Positions 20,683-33,066 are shown, numbered from the stretch's first letter. The stretch: 64,000 nt of DNA from Blepharisma japonicum (GCA_949751835.1 CATKHK010000003.1:124001-188000); one strand, 5' to 3'. A program made the numbers and translations. The notes: generated by a model not told the origin, from the letters alone.

Positions 20683-21846
20683 ATGTGTGAACCAAAAAAT
20701 AAAAGCGTAAGAATTGCAAATATTTCTCTCAGCCCTGATTTAAGCTCAGTTATTAATACTTCATCTGACCAGTCTGGAAGCACACCAAAACGAATTTTAT
20801 TTGTAAATAGAAAAATAAAAGGATTAAAAAATGATGGAACACCATCACTAGGATCCTTAGAAGAAGATTTCATGCTCGAAACTGATGGAAACCCTAAAAA
20901 TTTTTTAAAAGAGTTAAATTCTACCACAGGAGTATACTCAGCCAGCAATATTTTAAGTGGACCACAATATGATGATAATGGTAACATTATCCCTTATTCA
21001 ATAGTTGGATCACCAAAATTATTTGGAGCTAATAAATCCTTAGATTGGGAAAGTTTCGAATCCAAACTATCTGATACTGATAAACAAAGAATTAGTAGGC
21101 ACGCGATTTTTAATAAAAAAGCTTATAATCTAGATCCTGAAAAAGAATTCAAGGAAAAACTTAAAAGAATTGAAGAAGGCTCGAAAAAAGAAGAATTGTT
21201 AAAAAATGAAAAATTAAGAAAAATGAGACCTAGCGAAAGAATTATACAAGAACGACAAGAAAAAATACTAGAAGCTTTCAAAAATACTGAATACAGATGG
21301 AAAGAAATTGAAAAATCGTTAGGAAAAAAATTGAACAAAAACGAAGGAGATTTATTGGCAAACCGAGCACAGGAATATAGAGAAAAAGTTGAAGAATGAG
21401 ATTTTTTAGATAGAACAATTTCAGCTAAAGAAAAAGCTGGAGATTTCTCATGGTATATGTCATTAAGAGATAGGTCGAAAGAGAAACTTGATACTTATCT
21501 GCATGTAGGTAATAAATTTTCTGGATTATTTTCAAGAGTGACAGAAAGATCAGGAGAACCTGAGCCAGTTATCAGAAAACCAGGATTAGCAAGAACCTTA
21601 AATAAGACTTTTAGAGATGAACCATATTTTCAAAAGAGAATTCAAGAGGAATCTAAGTATAATGACAAGGGTGTAAATTGTATGGAAGTTGAAGATCTAT
21701 ATGTGGTAGGGGTCGCTAAATTTCCTTTAGAATTAGAAGCAGCAAAAATTGGAGGACTTGAAAATGTGAAGCCTAATTTAATAGAAATTCGAGAGCATGA
21801 GGAAATTATTGCTGAGAATTATGATGAAAATTATATTAGAAATTAA
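20683..21846 (+). CDS. Hypothetical coiled-coil protein
   Basis: The 387 aa protein has one TGA read as Trp (KVEE-W-DFLD). The N-terminal third is Ser/Asn-rich. Residues ~145-260 are charged and helical (KEFKEKLKRIEEGSKKEELL, ERIIQERQEKILEAFK), a likely coiled coil. The C-terminal third is mixed, with GLFSRVTERSGEPEPVIRKP. I do not recognise a domain. A nearby upstream ATG at 20664 is in another frame that soon hits TAA, so 20683 is the start. It may be a cytoskeletal protein; this is an inference from composition only. Confidence 0.7.
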
Positions 21847-22013
21847 TATTACATTGTTTATAATTTATATAAAATTTCTCGTAAATCCATAAAAATTTAA
21901 AATTCGATAAGATATATTAAAGGTGAAATAATTAAAATCCATTTTTAAGGTATTTCATATCTTCCATTTTTCCTATTAAAAGTCAATCTATTCTTATGGG
22001 CTTATAATGGAAA

Positions 22014-22217
22014 ATGTTTCGCAACTATTTACACCTACCCAAAACAATCAAAATTCAGCCTTTTAAGTGGAATGACTCAAGCCGGATGCTAGAAGCTGCA
22101 AAAATAAACTCTCCACTCCATTTCAATAACCTTGTTGAAAAACGGGTTTACAAGCAGAAATCCGAGCCACCAGAAGTCCCATCATCAAGAGTAAGGATCT
22201 TTAACGAGCTGAAGTAA
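22014..22217 (+). CDS. Small basic hypothetical protein
   Basis: The 67-codon frame runs MFRNYLHLPKTIKIQPFKWND to VPSSRVRIFNELK. It is basic, without a membrane segment, and has a plausible composition. An overlapping ATG nine nt upstream opens a different frame that stops after 19 codons. No family is recognised. The gene is isolated, with 1.28 kb of empty DNA downstream. Confidence 0.4.
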   Translation: MFRNYLHLPKTIKIQPFKWNDSSRMLEAAKINSPLHFNNLVEKRVYKQKSEPPEVPSSRVRIFNELK

Positions 22218-23501
22218 TAAACTAAGCTTTTATAACTTTAAAATTCTTTCTTTTCTTAAAATTTTAACTTTTAAGTAAATGGTCCTTCTTCTGCATCTCG
22301 GCAATTTTTTAGCTTGTCAGAACAAACTGATAGGCAGATTTATCATAATTCTGAAATGATTTCTGTAAAGTAGAAATAGCATATACTAAAAGGCTGCAAA
22401 AACTTTTGCCTGATCATCGACTGACTGAAGAATCAATAATAGCCTGAGAATAGATTTTTGGGACTAAGAGAAAGGAAAGGAAAGGGAAAATTCAACAATC
22501 AAATTATTCAATATTCTATAGTTAGAATAGCAAAATAAGACTGTTTTACCTTTTAAAAATTAAGAAAAGTCCAGCTATGGTTTGAAGGGAATTTTATGGC
22601 CCTGCTTCTCAAATTGAATTAAGGCGGTTGAAATCAGAAATTTAAATTAGAACTTATAATAATCAAATAAAATAATTTATCAAATCGTAGAATCGCGAAA
22701 TCATATTCTGTTCATTGGATCTGATAAGATTTCAGTGCTACATTACAAAATATAAATTTGCCCTAGTTTTCCGCTTTAACCTATTATACTTTTAGCTCTA
22801 TCCAATATATTTTGTGCTAGTTAATAACTAAAATTATTCAGACATTATTATCCTTGGGGAAATTCAGTAATACCTTTTCTTCAAAGATCTTAATATAAAA
22901 TCAATTACTGCGTGCAGCTTCAAAAGGTTATTCTATCAATAATTTTACTCATAAAAAATTTGATTTTATGATCATATATGGAGAATTTAAATCAATTTTA
23001 AATTTTGCATATTAAAAACTAACTGGCTCTTATAATAATGAAAAAAATAGCCAAGTATATCATTTTTCGAATGATTGTTTAAATAAAATTTGAAATAACT
23101 ATGCCATTTATGGAATACTAACTTAGTCCCAATTATATTGAAATTATCACTTTTAAGATTAAATTATAGCTTTTATTGACATATTTATTCATGACGAAGG
23201 TATTTTAGTGTATCAAATTGGAAAAATTGTAGATTATTTGAGTAGAATTCAAATTATTATTAAATATGCTTAGACATAATTATCAATTAAATCAGGCTGC
23301 ATTTACTATTTTTCAAAGCTAAATAAGATATTCGCCCATATTTTAAGAATTTCTTATAAATATGTCACATTAAGCCTGACAATACCTAATTCTCCCCTAA
23401 TCCTCTATGCTTGCTAATTTCCTTTAAAATTCATCCTTTGGTTGTTACCAATTTTATCCACACTTCCCATCCAGTAATTAATTATAAAACATTAACTCCC
23501 A
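22218..23501. other. Long intergenic region, no gene found
   Basis: These 1.28 kb of AT-rich DNA are the longest empty stretch before the array. I scanned both strands allowing TGA as Trp and 15-16-nt introns and found no sustained frame. A purine run AAGGAAAGGAAAGGGAAAA lies near 22475. There is no tRNA-like cloverleaf that I can see. Confidence 0.45.
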
Positions 23502-25253
23502 ATGGATAGCTGCTTATGTGCTCACACAAATTGCAAAAAGTCTCCAGAATGGGTCTGCAACCACAAAGAAGGCACTTCCTTCTTATGTAGTGACCATCTC
23601 AAGTCTCATATGGCTGACGAGTCTCAGCCTCATAATTTATCGATTCTTCAGTGTCTTAACCCTATCACCAGAAGCTCAATTTTAGAATTTTTTATAAAGG
23701 AAAAAGAGAGTCTTGAGCAAGCTAAAGCTAATCTTATTAAATGTCTTGAGTCAAAATTAACAGAAGCAGAAAATACGTTTGCCAGTGATCTCGAGATTTT
23801 AGATAGTGAAATTACTAAAATTCATAATATTCAATATGAAATTATGTCGGCACCAGAAATTTTGCCAAAAGATGCAAGTCCTTTTGTGAAGCTCACTACC
23901 TTGACTAAAGAAGATGCATTACAGAGACTTCAAGAACTATATCAGAGTATCTCACAAGAGGTAATAACGAGGATGATTTCTTCGTACAGTTGGCGGAATC
24001 TGGAAGATTTAGAAAAAAAATGTGAAAAAATTAAGGAAGAAATGAGCGAAATCATGGAGAAAAAAATCGATGAAATTGTAAAGGAGAACGAAGAGAGAAT
24101 TAAGAATCTTAAGCTTGAAAATGAGAATATGGTTGAAAAGATGAAAGTAAGTTTCAGTGAAAAATTAAAAGAAATCGAAAATAAACACAAAAATGAAATT
24201 GAAGAAATTAAATCAAATTTCCAAAAGGAATTTGAAATGAGGCTTCAAACAGTCCAAGAAAGTTATTTAAAGGCACATACAATTAAAAATGAAGATAGTG
24301 ATTTTAGGAGTCTAAATTCAAGCCAAGCAAATGATTTTGAGTTTGATATGGGATCAGAGGCGTCTACTGAAAGCTGGACAATTTCGTTTAATAAATATAC
24401 AGGAAAAGAATGATTTCCTTTTCCGTTTAAGATTGATTTTTTAAAGCCAACGCCTATCCCAATAGTTTCATCAAATAGTATATCAATTTTTAAGCATTGG
24501 ACAAAAGAGCTTATCATAGGAAATTTAGGAAATGACTCAAATAGATCCACTCAGCTTTCACTTTTTGAGTCAATGGATTTAAGGACATCAATGTGTCCAC
24601 TAAGTGATAATTATATTTTCTGCTATGGGAATCACCCATGTACAGGGATTACTTTCCTGATAGATCCTTTTATGAGGATAATCCATCTTCCTCTAGGTTA
24701 TCCATGTCATGGCTCAGGAAGTATATTTTACGATAATAAAGTCTACACTTTTGGAGGTTTTGATGGGAAAAACTTAGTCCGAGCTGCTTATTTCGACCTC
24801 AGTCAAAACTTCTGGCATCAACTATCTCCTATGCCGAAGCCTTCAGCCAGATGTTCTTGCGTTATATACGGCAACATGATCCTACTAACAGGAAGGCAGC
24901 ATTCTGATGCTTATTTGTATGACATTACGACAAATTCATACTCAGCATTAGGGCTGACCTTGCTAAAAGACTCAACCAAAATAATTTTAACAGGGAACAA
25001 GTGTGTCTATATAATAGACGCCAAAGGCTTTATTTATAAAAGTGATAAAGATGACATTAATATATGGAAGCCTATAAAAGAAGCTAAATTGAAAGACAGA
25101 TGGTTGAACTCATATAGAGTGTTATATAATAACTCTGTATACTTCATTTTGGATCATAAGCTATATAGATTTGATTTGGAGAGTGAGACAATAAAGAGTG
25201 TCAAAAAAGATGTGACCGCGCTTTCTGATAGAGATATTGAGATTTCTCTTTAA
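23502..25253 (+). CDS. B-box/coiled-coil/kelch protein
   Basis: The 583 aa protein has one TGA read as Trp at 24411. The N-terminus is B-box-like, with Cys/His spaced as zinc ligands: CLCAHTNCKKSPEWVC, then FLCSDHLKSHM and H further on. Residues ~65-270 form a long Glu/Lys-rich coiled coil. The C-terminal ~200 residues contain kelch-type blades: GSGSIFYDNKVYTFGGFDGK, AAYFDLSQNFWHQLSPMP and ARCSCVIYGNMILLTG, each with the G-G or V/I-Y-x-x-G pattern followed by W. This TRIM-like order (zinc, coil, beta-propeller) is frequent in ciliates. It may work as a ubiquitin ligase cofactor or scaffold, but no RING is present. Confidence 0.75.
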
Positions 25254-25680
25254 GATAATATCACTTTCAAAAGATAAGCTTGAATAATTAGTTATAATTT
25301 ATAATGCTCTTGGAGTGTATTAACAATGAAGATTATTTATATTTTTGTTTATTTTAATATGAATGCTCTGTCTATATTAAAGATAAAACTTGATCTTCAC
25401 CGTAATACTCTTTGTACTTTCTAAAATGCTACGAATAACTTACCTTCTCTTATGCACGCAAGCTTCTTGACATAAAAAATATTCATGTATTTTAAGAATA
25501 CCGCTCTTTTTATTAACATTTAAATAAATTCCAAAATCACGAACCACTAAGGTCTAATACATCTTTTCTTCATTAATACCGCTATTTTATCATTTTCTTT
25601 TATTTCTTCATGTTATTTCTAACGTTTTTTCTTCTTTTCATGAATACCTCCATAAGACTTTATAACAATTATTCATAATT
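25254..25680. other. Intergenic, no gene seen
   Basis: This AT-rich spacer between plus-strand genes has several TATTTATATT-like words. I see no open frame with TGA as Trp that is long enough to support. Confidence 0.4.
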
Positions 25681-26292
25681 ATGAATTCAAACAAGTTCCC
25701 ATCATCATTAGGATACAGCAACCGGCTGAGAAGCCAAACTCCTTATACACAAGCTACATACACAGAAATTCTTGAAGATCTTGAAATGCTAAATTGGCAT
25801 AAGCCAGCATCTTCACAAAATGAGATTCATTTCCCTCCAAAAATTTTAAAAAAAAGAAAACGAACAGTCCATAAGTTTGAAAATCTTGATGAAGATTTGG
25901 CAATTGAAAGCTTGATATCTTTGATGATGACAAAAAAGCCTCCCCTTAAAAAATTTTCTGTTAAAAAAATTGTTAAAAAATGCGTATCATTTGAAATGCT
26001 TCAAGAAAATGTGGACCCGATTAGGAAGGTGCAAGTTGTTTCAGAAAGTAAAATAATGCAAAAAATGACAAATCAATGGGTTTCTCCTTATTTTGTGAAT
26101 TTTAGCTTTCCGAAAAGTGCATTTGTTTTGCCGACAGTGAAGGAATGGAAAAACTTGGGATTTCCTTATCAGGATTCTGAGGTGAAGATAAGAAAAGTTC
26201 CGCTTGAGGATGGGAAAGTTCTTCAAAATAAGGTTTCGTTTTATCAAAACGTAGGAGAAAGATTAGACTTGGTTTCGCAAAAGATTACTTAA
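25681..26292 (+). CDS. Hypothetical basic protein
   Basis: The 203 aa protein begins MNSNKFPSSLGYSNRLRSQT. It has several basic clusters (PPKILKKRKRTVHKF, KKPPLKKFSVKKIVKKC) that could act as nuclear localisation signals. The second half is mixed (SPYFVNFSFPKSAFVLP). There are no membrane segments, TGA codons or introns. I do not recognise a family. Confidence 0.6.
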   Translation: MNSNKFPSSLGYSNRLRSQTPYTQATYTEILEDLEMLNWHKPASSQNEIHFPPKILKKRKRTVHKFENLDEDLAIESLISLMMTKKPPLKKFSVKKIVKKCVSFEMLQENVDPIRKVQVVSESKIMQKMTNQWVSPYFVNFSFPKSAFVLPTVKEWKNLGFPYQDSEVKIRKVPLEDGKVLQNKVSFYQNVGERLDLVSQKIT

Positions 26293-26719
26293 TGTAAAAT
26301 GGTACTCTATTTAAATAATAAGCTCTTTTGGTACCTTTTTTAAATTTTAAAAAATTCATATTTTTTAGTTGATTTTGAGAGTTTTTATATTTAATTTTTT
26401 ATTATTTTAGAATTTAAATTCGTATTTGTGCATGAACTCAATATCAATGCCTATAAAACCTTTAAAAATTAAATAGCTTATTGCATGATAAAAACCTTTT
26501 GAATGTAGTATAAAAATAATAATTGATTTATTTTTCTAAAAAATAATTTAAGTAGAGCTCGGAAAATAATATTTAGAAACTAACTAATCTTATGGTTATC
26601 TAAAATATTTTTTATGTGACTCTGTGTAAAAACTAGAAAAATCTTAACCATATTAGATTATAAACCTACTTCACTGATTAATATGAAACTGTTTTGTTAA
26701 TAATTATTTTGTGGTTCAG
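26293..26719. other. Intergenic, no gene seen
   Basis: This AT-rich region is upstream of the first acylated kelch-like gene. No frame or repeat is recognised. Confidence 0.4.
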
Positions 26720-28315
26720 ATGGGTAATGCAGCAAATAAGCAAAATAAAAAGAACTCTAAGAAAATTCCAGAGTTTTACTACCTCAACCGCAAGCGACAG
26801 AGACTTCTTCACGTTGAGCCAGGCCGGCTAACTTCATCTCAATTTCAGCCAGCTGTTGTTTTCCCTCCTGACTCAGCCATTGGTTATGTCCAAGGTTCTT
26901 GCATTATGGTTGCAGGAGGATCTGAGAAAAACAAGTTTATCACTCGCGTTGCTTTAATTAACACTTCAACAATGAAGCTCAAGTTTTTAAGCCCACTTCC
27001 TATTGCTTCAAAGGAAGGTCATTTATATGAGTATAAAGAATGAGTTTATTATGTAGGCGGACTATCAGAAGCCAAACTAGATCCTAGGTCTTCTCAGGAT
27101 GAGCCAGCCCCTTTAATGAGATACCATATGAATAAAAATAGGTGGGAATATTTTGTAAATTATGAAGATGAAGGTTTAGTAAAAAGAAGTATTATAAAGG
27201 AAAAAGAGCTCCAAGAGGACGAAGAGGTCCATGTAACTGTCGACAAAAATGAAAAAACACTTTATAAGTTTGAATTAACTGAGCTTACACTTAGAGATTT
27301 GCTATTGCCAGGCACTTTTATGAGTAATGGTAAGATATATTTCATCGGAGGATTTATTATGGACTGAATTGGGAGACTGATCCCAAATAAACAAGTATTT
27401 TCTTTAGACTTATCTCGAAATAAGCCTAAATTTCAAATTGAGCCATTTAAAATTCCGTTTTTAGTAGTACGACCTATATGCTCAAATGGAGGTAAGCATA
27501 TCTTGATTACTGGTGGACTAAATCCAAGGTCAGGGAGACCTAGCCAATATAGTTATGTTTTGACTTTAACAGATACTTCTGCTACCTTCACACCTTTAGA
27601 TGTACTACAAGTCGAGCTTCTTGAAACTTGTGCTCCTATTACTTTGGAGAATTGTGTCATTTTCCCTAATTATCCACTTGTCCCAGTAAGAAGAAGACAT
27701 TTAAAAGAATGGCAAATATTTGATGTAAAAAAAGAAAAGAGGTCAAAATTTGTTGAAACGAATGAATTAATAAAAAATGAAAATGAATTAGGTGATGACG
27801 AAAAAGAACCAATTAAGAAATGGAAACCAATGATAATACCATTAGGAGCTTTTATTAGCGAAGAAGAAGGATTTGAGTTTACAACGAAAAAAGATGAAAG
27901 CGCAGTAGATGAGGATGGAGTTATCATAAAAATGTGTGGATTAGAATATGAAGAAGAAGAAGATGAAGACATAAAAGATCCTGTAAAAAGCGACAGAAAA
28001 ATAGAGATTGGAGGACCGGAATCATTTAAAACATATGATCCAGAAATGATACAAATAAATACAAATAAAAAAAAGGATTATGAATTAGTTGAAAATACAG
28101 AAAGATCCAACAGCAGGAGGACAACTTGTGCAAGCAAAAATTCGAAAAATATAACCATAATAGAAAATAGTGTGTCTAGAAAGAAAGAAAGGGATAAATC
28201 ACTTCCTTCGCATCCAAAATGTCCAACTAATGAAAATGTGGCTGAAACTGCGACCAAGCCCAAAGGAACTCTTGAAGATTATTTTCTTAAAAATTTAAAA
28301 GATAAAAAGCATTAA
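26720..28315 (+). CDS. Kelch-like protein with N-myristoylation signal, copy 1
   Basis: The 531 aa protein starts at the ATG at 26720 (MGNAANKQNKK); Gly2 with small residues behind it suggests N-myristoylation. Two TGA codons are read as Trp (YKE-W-VYYVGG, FIMD-W-IGRL). Kelch-like blades are visible: SCIMVAGGSEKN, VYYVGGLSEAK, KIYFIGGFIMD and HILITGGLNP. The last third is acidic/basic low complexity (YEEEEDEDIKD, Ser/Lys-rich tail). The next gene is a diverged tandem copy with the same order. The protein is probably a membrane-tethered beta-propeller scaffold; partners are unknown. A GTG-initiated extension of three codons is not needed. Confidence 0.75.
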
Positions 28316-28433
28316 TTTTAGAGAATTAATACACAATTAAATGAAACTATAGGAAATTATTTATCTATAACTTGCTATTTATTTTATACAAATAATTATT
28401 TTAAATATGTATTTAATAATTAAAAATAACACA

Positions 28434-29849
28434 ATGGGCTGCAAATTTTTGAAGTCTCCAATAAGTAAAAACCCTTCTATCGAGCCATTCTATTACTTAG
28501 ACAGAAAAAGACAAAGACTTATGTACATCGAGCAAGACAAAATAATAGCATCTCAGTTCCTTTCTTCCGTCATATTTCCTCCAGATTCTGCTATCTGTTA
28601 TATCGATGAGTCATGCATTCTCGTTGCTGGAGGTACAGATGGTAACTCCTTTTCCACAAATTTTATATTAATCAACGCTTTAAGGATGAAAATCAAGTTT
28701 TTATCATCTCTTCCAGTAGGTGCTAAAGAAGGAAGCTTATATATTTACGAAAATTGGGTTTATTATGTAGGCGCTGTCTCTCGTGCTATTCTTGACTCAA
28801 GATCTGTACAAGAAGAAGCTGCTCCTCTCATGAGATTTGATTTTAAAAAAAATCGTTGAGAATATTTTGTAGGACCGAATATACAAGAGTTCATGAAAAG
28901 AAAAGTGCAGCATATTGGTGAAAATGATGAAGAGTTTGATCCAAATGAAAATAATTTATATAAATTTGAGTTGGACCAATTTACATTAAGAGATTTATTT
29001 TTACCTGGGACTTTTATGAGCAATCATAAGATTTATTTTATTGGAGGATATATAATGGATAATATTGGAAAATTAATTCCAAATAGCCAAATATTTTCAC
29101 TTAATTTAAGAGGGGATAGACTGAGACTTGTAGTTGAGCCTTTTACAGCCCCATTTAATGTAATAAAACCTATATGCTCATCAGGAAATCATCATATTAT
29201 AATAACAGGAGGGTTTGATGCAAATACTGAGCTGCCAAGTCCTATAAGTTTCACATTATCCTTAAACAAATCATATATAAAGTTCACCCCTTTGGATGTT
29301 TTACCCATTAATATTCTAGAATCATGCGCTCCAATATACAAAAATGATCATGTTATTTTCCCAAATTTTCCATTTGTTCCTATAAGAAGAAAATCAAAAA
29401 AAAATTGAGAAATTTTTGACGCAGGAAAAAATAAAAAACACAATTTTATGGAAACTGCTGATTTGATAAAAAGTGTCAACAAAAAAGGAGAAAACGATAA
29501 TCCTCCTATAAGAAGAATCAGGAAAATGGCAATTCCAATAGGAGTTTTTAAAAGCAAAGAAGAAGGTTTTGAATTTTTAAAAAAAATGGACGAAAGCCAA
29601 TCAATGATTGTAGACGACGAAATTAATATAGACATTGATGAAACTGAAACTAATAGCAAAGAAGGACTATCACCCACAAATAAGAGCAAGCAAGCTGAAA
29701 GCTTCTCGGTTTACAATAGAAGCACTACCATAAATGAAAAAAGTCATCTTACTATGAATGTCGAAGACAAGCCTAAAAAGATAGTAATAAAATCAAAGAA
29801 AAAAGAGAAATACCGTTCTCAAAATAAAAATTTTATTATTTATGAATAA
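28434..29849 (+). CDS. Kelch-like protein with dual acylation signal, copy 2
   Basis: The 471 aa protein starts at the ATG at 28434 (MGCKFLKSP). Met-Gly-Cys is the classic dual signal for N-myristoylation at Gly2 and palmitoylation at Cys3. Two TGA-Trp codons lie in the frame (KKNR-W-EYFVG, SKKN-W-EIFD). It aligns along its length with copy 1: FYYLDRKRQRL, VIFPPDSAICYI, LLPGTFMSN-like LFLPGTFMSN, FTPLDVLPINILESCAPI. The Asp/Glu-rich segment is shorter and the Lys-rich tail differs. Upstream in-frame ATG at 28407 would hide the acylation signal, and copy 1 supports the shorter start. It is separated from copy 1 by 118 nt. Confidence 0.75.
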
Positions 29850-30026
29850 TTTATATTCCATATTAATTTTCTTTGTTAATAGAAAAATCTAGATACTTAA
29901 ATCAACTGATTTTAATCATTATAAATACGCTTATTATGTAGTTTTCTTAACAAAAAAAAATATTGAAAGATTTTTATAGCTTAATTTTTTATATCAGCCT
30001 GGAAAAGCCATAAAAAATACCATAAA

Positions 30027-30389
30027 ATGTCATCAATCCACGGAGAGGCTCTGTGTGCAAATAAAACCTGTATAGACCCAATTGTAAGTATTTCGCAAGA
30101 AAAATGTTATTATAGGCCAGGAAACTCATGAAAAGCAACCCATCCACAGTTAGCTAAAATAATCAAAAAGATGAATCCTCCAAGCCCATGTAAATTAGTT
30201 AGAGATAGAGATCAGCCTATTTCAGGCAGTATTTTAAAGGCTATAGCAGTTCCTATTGGAATAGAAACAATTCCAGCTCCAAAACCAGCAGAAAGAGAAA
30301 CCATTGTACAGAGTAAAAAGTCCTTATCTTTTGTGATGGAAAATAGCTCGATTCTTAAGAGAAGAATCAATCGTATTGCTATGCAATAA
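30027..30389 (+). CDS. Small hypothetical protein
   Basis: The 120 aa protein reads from MSSIHGEALCANKTC with one TGA as Trp (NS-W-KATHPQ). The C-terminal half is basic and Ser/Pro-rich (ILKAIAVPIGIETIPAPKP, SSILKRRINRIAMQ). Its AVPIGI and preceding residues faintly recall the IPIG(V/A)F segment of the kelch-like copies just upstream, so it may share ancestry with their C-terminal part. A GT-AG pair 16 nt apart occurs at codon 20, but splicing it would truncate the frame, so I keep the unspliced form. Confidence 0.5.
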
Positions 30390-30552
30390 AGATATATTTA
30401 ATTTAATTGATGAGTATAAATAAATCCTTATCAAAATAATAAAATATCATTAGAACTTTAATTAATTATAAAAAATTTTTGAAAAATTAATTAATAGCAT
30501 TATTTAGACTAATTTTAAAATTAAATCATGATTTTTATTAGAATAAAACTAA

Positions 30553-30993
30553 TTATTGCTCATCAATTATACTCACATCAGATTGATTTTCTTTTAAACC
30601 ACAATAGCAAGATATGTATAGGATCCCAGTTCCAAATAAAGCTATAGCAATTGCGTAATTAATTAGTGAATTCTTACTCAAACAGAGAGTTGCAACGCTG
30701 CTTAAATCTTACAACATATAAAAGAAACCTCGCCCTATGTGTCCTTTAATGAACAAAAATTTGTCAAGAATAGATTTTAGACGTAGCTCAGAGCCTACGA
30801 TAAATAATCCAAATAATCTAACTTGAAATTACATGTAGTAAACTGGCAAAATGATATTTATTGGATCAGTGATGCTTGGAGGGATTAAACCAAATACCCC
30901 TATCAATATAAGAAATGCTGCCATCACAAGACTGCATGTTTTAAGCCATCGATCCCATTTCTTAGGCAGGGTTGGGTATTTTATGTCTACCAT
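30553..30993 (-). CDS. COPI-associated four-TM membrane protein (TVP15-like)
   Basis: Three short exons encode 136 aa. The 15-nt introns 30818-30832 (GTAATT...TAG) and 30698-30712 (GTAAGA...CAG) each restore the frame exactly. Four hydrophobic segments are visible: CSLVMAAFLILIGVFGLIPP, INIILPVYYILFGLFIVGSE, a third in GFFYMFVATLCL, and YAIAIALFGTGILYISCYCG. Between them lies ELRLKSILDKFLFIKGHIGRG. This layout and the GRG-F-Y motif match COPI-associated/TVP15 Golgi membrane proteins. The tail ends ESD-like QSDVSIIDEQ. Because of the introns, no single open frame reveals the gene. Confidence 0.7.
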
Positions 30994-31496
30994 ATTATAT
31001 ATTTATTTTACAAATAAATTTTTGGTATTTCAAAACCTCTTGATAGCTCAGAGCACAAAATAAATTCATACTGAATATGAATAAATTTTCCAGTAGTTAT
31101 TTTATATTTTTTAATTTTCAATTTTTCAGACAATTAGAAGCTAACTTAAAAATGGATTTTTTATTAAATTTGACTTATAAAATATAAATTATTAAATGGT
31201 CAAGAAAACTTAAAGAAAGTCCCTACAATAGAAATATGGATTATTTTAATTCTCATTCTTTGATTCCTATGCACACCAGCCAAACTTTTAATCCATTACA
31301 CAATTAAATAGGAATTGTCTACATTTCACAATCTCTTTTCCTCATATATATTAATCTTTCGTCATTCTTATTATTTATGCGACAACAAGAAGTTTGATCA
31401 ATATCTTTTCATCATGGATATTTATAAATAAAATGGAAATTATTTGTTTGTCTCTTCCATTTATAAATGTTCATTTAATTCAATAATAATCAAATT
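30994..31496. other. Divergent intergenic region
   Basis: About 500 nt of AT-rich DNA lie between the COPI-associated protein gene and the CDPK gene, which are transcribed away from each other. No gene or repeat is seen. Confidence 0.45.
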
Positions 31497-33066
31497 ATGG
31501 GTTGTTGTCAAACACTTAAAACTATCAGCATGACAAAAAGTAGTGGTAAGACTGCTGATAGTAAAGCAAAAAAGAGATCTCTTGGAGCAGGTGACATAAA
31601 TAATAATAATTCGCCAAATTGTTCAGCAATTTTCAGAATGCACCGAGGGCTTTTTGTTTCCCATGTAAAATGTCTTGCAACAGAAAAGTTCCAAAATTTA
31701 CAAAAAATTGGGACTGGTGGTTTTGGAATGGTTTTTAAAGCTATAGAAAAAGAGACGGGAATATCAAGAGCTCTTAAATTTATCCCTAAAGATAGTATAA
31801 ATCAAGGCACAATTTTTGAGGAAATCGACAACTTAAAACAGCTTGTAAATTTAAAATTAGGATCATCCTAATGTTTTATCAATTATTCAAGTAATAGAAG
31901 AGCCTGACAGACTTGCTATTGTTACTGAATTATGTACAGGCCCCAATTTGTATGAAAAAATTTCGAAGTCTCGAATATTCACAGAGAATCAGGCTGCTAA
32001 TTATATGCATCAGATTTTTTCAGGCCTTCTCCATTGTCATAAATCTGGAATAATCCATAGAGATTTAAAGCCAGAAAACCTGATTTTTGAGACCTCAAAT
32101 GAATGTTCATTACTAAAAATTATTGACTTCGGAACGTCTTGCAAAAACTGCAAAGTAAATAGTATAAAAGAACTTGTCGGTACTGTAACGTCTATTTAGC
32201 CATATTATATGTCACCTGAGGTAATTAATCAGAATTATACTAAAAAGTGTGACTTGTGAAGCTGTGGGGTGATTTTATATGTGATGCTCTCTGGGGCAAT
32301 GCCTTTTAATGGCTATAATACACATATCATTTACAATAAAATTAAGGAAGGAGAATTTTCTCTTGAATGTGGAGTTTGAGATAAAATTTCTCACGGCGCC
32401 AAAGATTTAATTAGGCAGCTTTTGGCTAAGGATCCGAATAAACGAATTTCAGCCTCAAGAGCACTGAATCATCCTTGGATTTTGCGAGGAATTAAAGGGG
32501 CAATTGTAAATAAACCATTGAATGTAAATATAATTTCAAGGCTTCAAAGCTATACAGGTGCCAACGCATTAAAACAAGCCACTCTTAGATATATAGCTAG
32601 CCATTTAATGGAGGAAGAAAAGAGTAGAGAACTGAACCAAACTTTTGTAAAAATTGACAAAGATGGAGATGGAAAACTGAACAAAACTGAGATCCATGAA
32701 GCTTTGAAGCAGCTTAAATTAGATAAGCTCTATAATGTGAAAGAGATTATGGATAAGTGCGATGTTGATAGAACTGGGTTTATTGATTATACAGAGTTTA
32801 TTACTGCAGCTATGGACTGAGATAAAGAATTATCAACCGATAGATTGATTTCAGCCTTCAAAATCTACGATTCTGATGGAAATGGATGCATTTCATTAGA
32901 TGAAATAATTAGTTTCATGGGTGAAGGTTTATCAGAAAATGCTGAAAAAGTCTTCAAAGAAGCAGACACAAATGGTGATGGAGTTATTGATATAAACGAA
33001 TTTATAACTTTAGTCACTGGAAGAACTTTGCAGTTTGGGATTGATATCAGTACCCAAGCTGCATAA
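31497..33066 (+). CDS. CDPK: Calcium-dependent protein kinase (CDPK)
   Basis: The 512 aa protein is encoded after removal of two introns: 31845-31860 (16 nt, joins KQL to DHPNVLSII) and 32185-32199 (15 nt, joins LVGT to PYYMSPEV). Both lie inside universally conserved kinase motifs. Three TGA codons are Trp, including CDLWSCG. Domains: an N-terminal MGCC dual acylation signal, the kinase domain (GTGGFGMVF, ALKFI, HRDLKPENL, IDFGTSC), a junction helix, and four EF-hands with loops DKDGDGKLNKTE, DVDRTGFIDYTE, DSDGNGCISLDE and DTNGDGVIDINE. All catalytic residues are present, so it should be an active, membrane-tethered Ca2+ sensor kinase. Confidence 0.95.

Noticed and set aside
30084-30099. A 16-nt GTAAGT...AAG candidate intron inside the small gene at 30027
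   Set aside because: Splicing it would shift the frame and end the protein after about 18 more codons. The unspliced frame stays open for 120 codons.
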